Source: Bacteroidales bacterium UBA3389
GTDB taxonomy: Bacteria > Bacteroidota > Bacteroidia > Bacteroidales > P3
Assembly (NCBI GenBank): GCA_002358835.1
Contig: DEPP01000114.1
Span: 392 to 7,781 of the forward strand
Direction: 5' to 3'
DNA: 7,390 nt
Position numbers and translations under genes: made by a program. The first letter of the stretch is position 1. Each line of letters starts with the position of its first letter. The notes under the pieces are model-generated. The model had not been told where the DNA came from, searched no databases, and saw only the letters and a list, made by a program, of their open reading frames with translations. Positions 6,703 through 7,390 of the stretch are shown here, in pieces.

Positions 6703-6745
6703 AAGAATCAAGATAATGAAACTTGATTTCACTATCTTGATTCTT
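6703..6745 (-). terminator. Hairpin downstream of the ABC permease gene, probable terminator
   Basis: AAGAATCAAGATA (6703-6715) and its perfect complement (6733-6745) form a 13-bp stem with a 17-nt loop. Inside the loop GAAA and TTTC (6718-6721 and 6727-6730) could pair as a small second hairpin. On the minus strand the stem is followed by TTCATTTATTTG, moderately U-rich. It lies about 70 nt beyond the permease stop and just upstream of the corA promoter, where a terminator is expected. The arms are AT-rich, so strength is uncertain. The structure is built from the 21-bp repeat words. Confidence 0.5.
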
Positions 6746-6799
6746 GATTTCAGTAAAATGAAACTTGATTTCGTTAAATCGATTCTTGAAAACAATTAT
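6716..6799. repeat. 21-bp tandem repeat array, four units with alternating sub-types
   Basis: CTTGATTTC occurs at 6722, 6743 and 6764, exactly 21 bp apart, and a diverged fourth copy (CTTGAAAAC) at 6785 keeps the phase. With the preceding six bases the units alternate: ATGAAA at 6716 and 6758, TTGATT or TCGATT at 6737 and 6779. ATGAAACTTGATTTC (15 nt) is therefore repeated perfectly at a 42-bp distance. The array lies in the 248-nt spacer between the permease stop and corA, and overlaps the hairpin at 6703-6745. No coding frame is supported. Confidence 0.8.
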
Positions 6800-6816
6800 T
6801 CGAATTAAAGGAATAT

Positions 6817-7389
6817 TTAGTTCTTATAACGTAACCACTTCCAGATTTCTTTATAGGTGATGCGTTTACCGTAAAGCAGTATGGCTGTTTTGTATATCTT
6901 TGCTGCAATCCAAACAGATATAAATACGAAAACAATCATACAAACAACAGAAAGGCACAATTCCCAAATCGGAACTCCGAAAGGAATACGCATCATCATA
7001 GCAACAGGAGAGGTAAACGGTATTATTGAAAGCCAGAATGCCACATCTCCCGAAGGATTTTCGATAACCATAGGCATACACACCATTGTGATAATCATAG
7101 GTATTGTTATAGGTAAGGTAAATTGCTGTCCGTCGGTATCAGTGTCGATAAGAGAACCGATTGCTCCGAATAAAGCCCCGTAAAGCAGGTATCCGGTGAT
7201 GAAAAAGAATAAAAACATCGAAATAACTAAAGGAAAGTTAATCGACATTACGCCTTGAATAATTTCGTTCATAGGATTGACCTCTGCAGAGTTGATTGCA
7301 TCTACCGAAATCACTCGTTCGTTTACAACAATCTCTTCTTGGATGTTCGAAGTGAATAAATCGGGAGAAGCAGTCTTTGCAAATCCAAG
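6817..7389 (-). CDS. ABC-2 / NatB-type transporter permease, 3' part (5' end outside window)
   Basis: C-terminal 190 aa of a membrane permease of an ABC exporter. The frame stays open to the window edge, so the GTG at 7314 is internal and the gene starts beyond the window. Counting from the first complete codon, an extracytoplasmic or linker part (1-50) is followed by about four membrane segments (53-74, 92-110, 118-134, 142-165). The block YLLYGALFGAIGSL, then D-x-D-x-x-Q-Q-F-x-L-P-I (about 67-94), and the tail AKIYKTAILLYGKRITYKEI are what I recognise from NatB-like permeases annotated as Na+-efflux or ABC-2 permeases in Bacteroides. The actual substrate is unknown. The ATPase partner would be expected upstream on the minus strand, outside this window. 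Confidence 0.85.
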   Translation of the reverse strand, partial: LGFAKTASPDLFTSNIQEEIVVNERVISVDAINSAEVNPMNEIIQGVMSINFPLVISMFLFFFITGYLLYGALFGAIGSLIDTDTDGQQFTLPITIPMIITMVCMPMVIENPSGDVAFWLSIIPFTSPVAMMMRIPFGVPIWELCLSVVCMIVFVFISVWIAAKIYKTAILLYGKRITYKEIWKWLRYKN

Positions 7390-7390
7390 C

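Noticed and set aside
6716..6799. CRISPR array
   Set aside because: Repeats are immediately adjacent with a 21-bp period and no unique spacers, and no cas genes are present.
6881..7183. Plus-strand open frame of 100 codons opposite the permease gene
   Set aside because: An Ile/Thr-rich pattern is what antisense reading of a membrane protein gives; no independent support.

Overview
The window looks like a chromosomal segment from a moderately AT-rich member of the Bacteroidota, probably order Bacteroidales. Three things support this. The gene order ftsH, LUD-domain gene, cdsA, short-form psd is one I associate with that phylum. The corA promoter has a Bacteroidota-type -7 element (TACCTTTG). 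The proteins themselves (FtsH ending in a GPRPW-type tail, a DUF4369-like TlpA thioredoxin, a NatB-like permease) resemble Bacteroidales versions. Genus cannot be resolved by reading alone.

Plus strand, 1-5261: six genes in one direction with gaps of 13-43 nt, most simply one operon. They are the 3' two-thirds of ftsH (membrane AAA+ zinc protease, cut by the window edge), a small divergent LUD-domain protein, cdsA (CDP-diacylglycerol synthase), psd (pyruvoyl phosphatidylserine decarboxylase), an RluA-family pseudouridine synthase and a secreted TlpA-like thioredoxin. The theme is envelope homeostasis: membrane-protein quality control, phospholipid synthesis and extracytoplasmic thiol chemistry, with an RNA-modification enzyme in between. 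The enzyme linking CdsA and Psd (phosphatidylserine synthase, PssA) is not in the window. A strong perfect hairpin at 5298-5337 closes the unit and sits between convergent transcription units.

Minus strand, 7390-5546: the 3' part of an ABC-2/NatB-type permease (cut by the window edge), then a spacer with a 21-bp periodic repeat, a hairpin and a promoter, then corA (divalent-cation channel, GTG start with an unusually good Shine-Dalgarno). Only 6 nt after the corA stop comes a tRNA-Arg(CCG), which appears to share the corA transcript.

The genes are ordinary core genes. I see no CRISPR array, insertion sequence, phage gene or defence system. The most unusual structure is in the non-coding DNA: degenerate repeats with a 21-bp period lie just downstream of both minus-strand units (6716-6799 and about 5354-5479) and share a 14-nt word with one mismatch.
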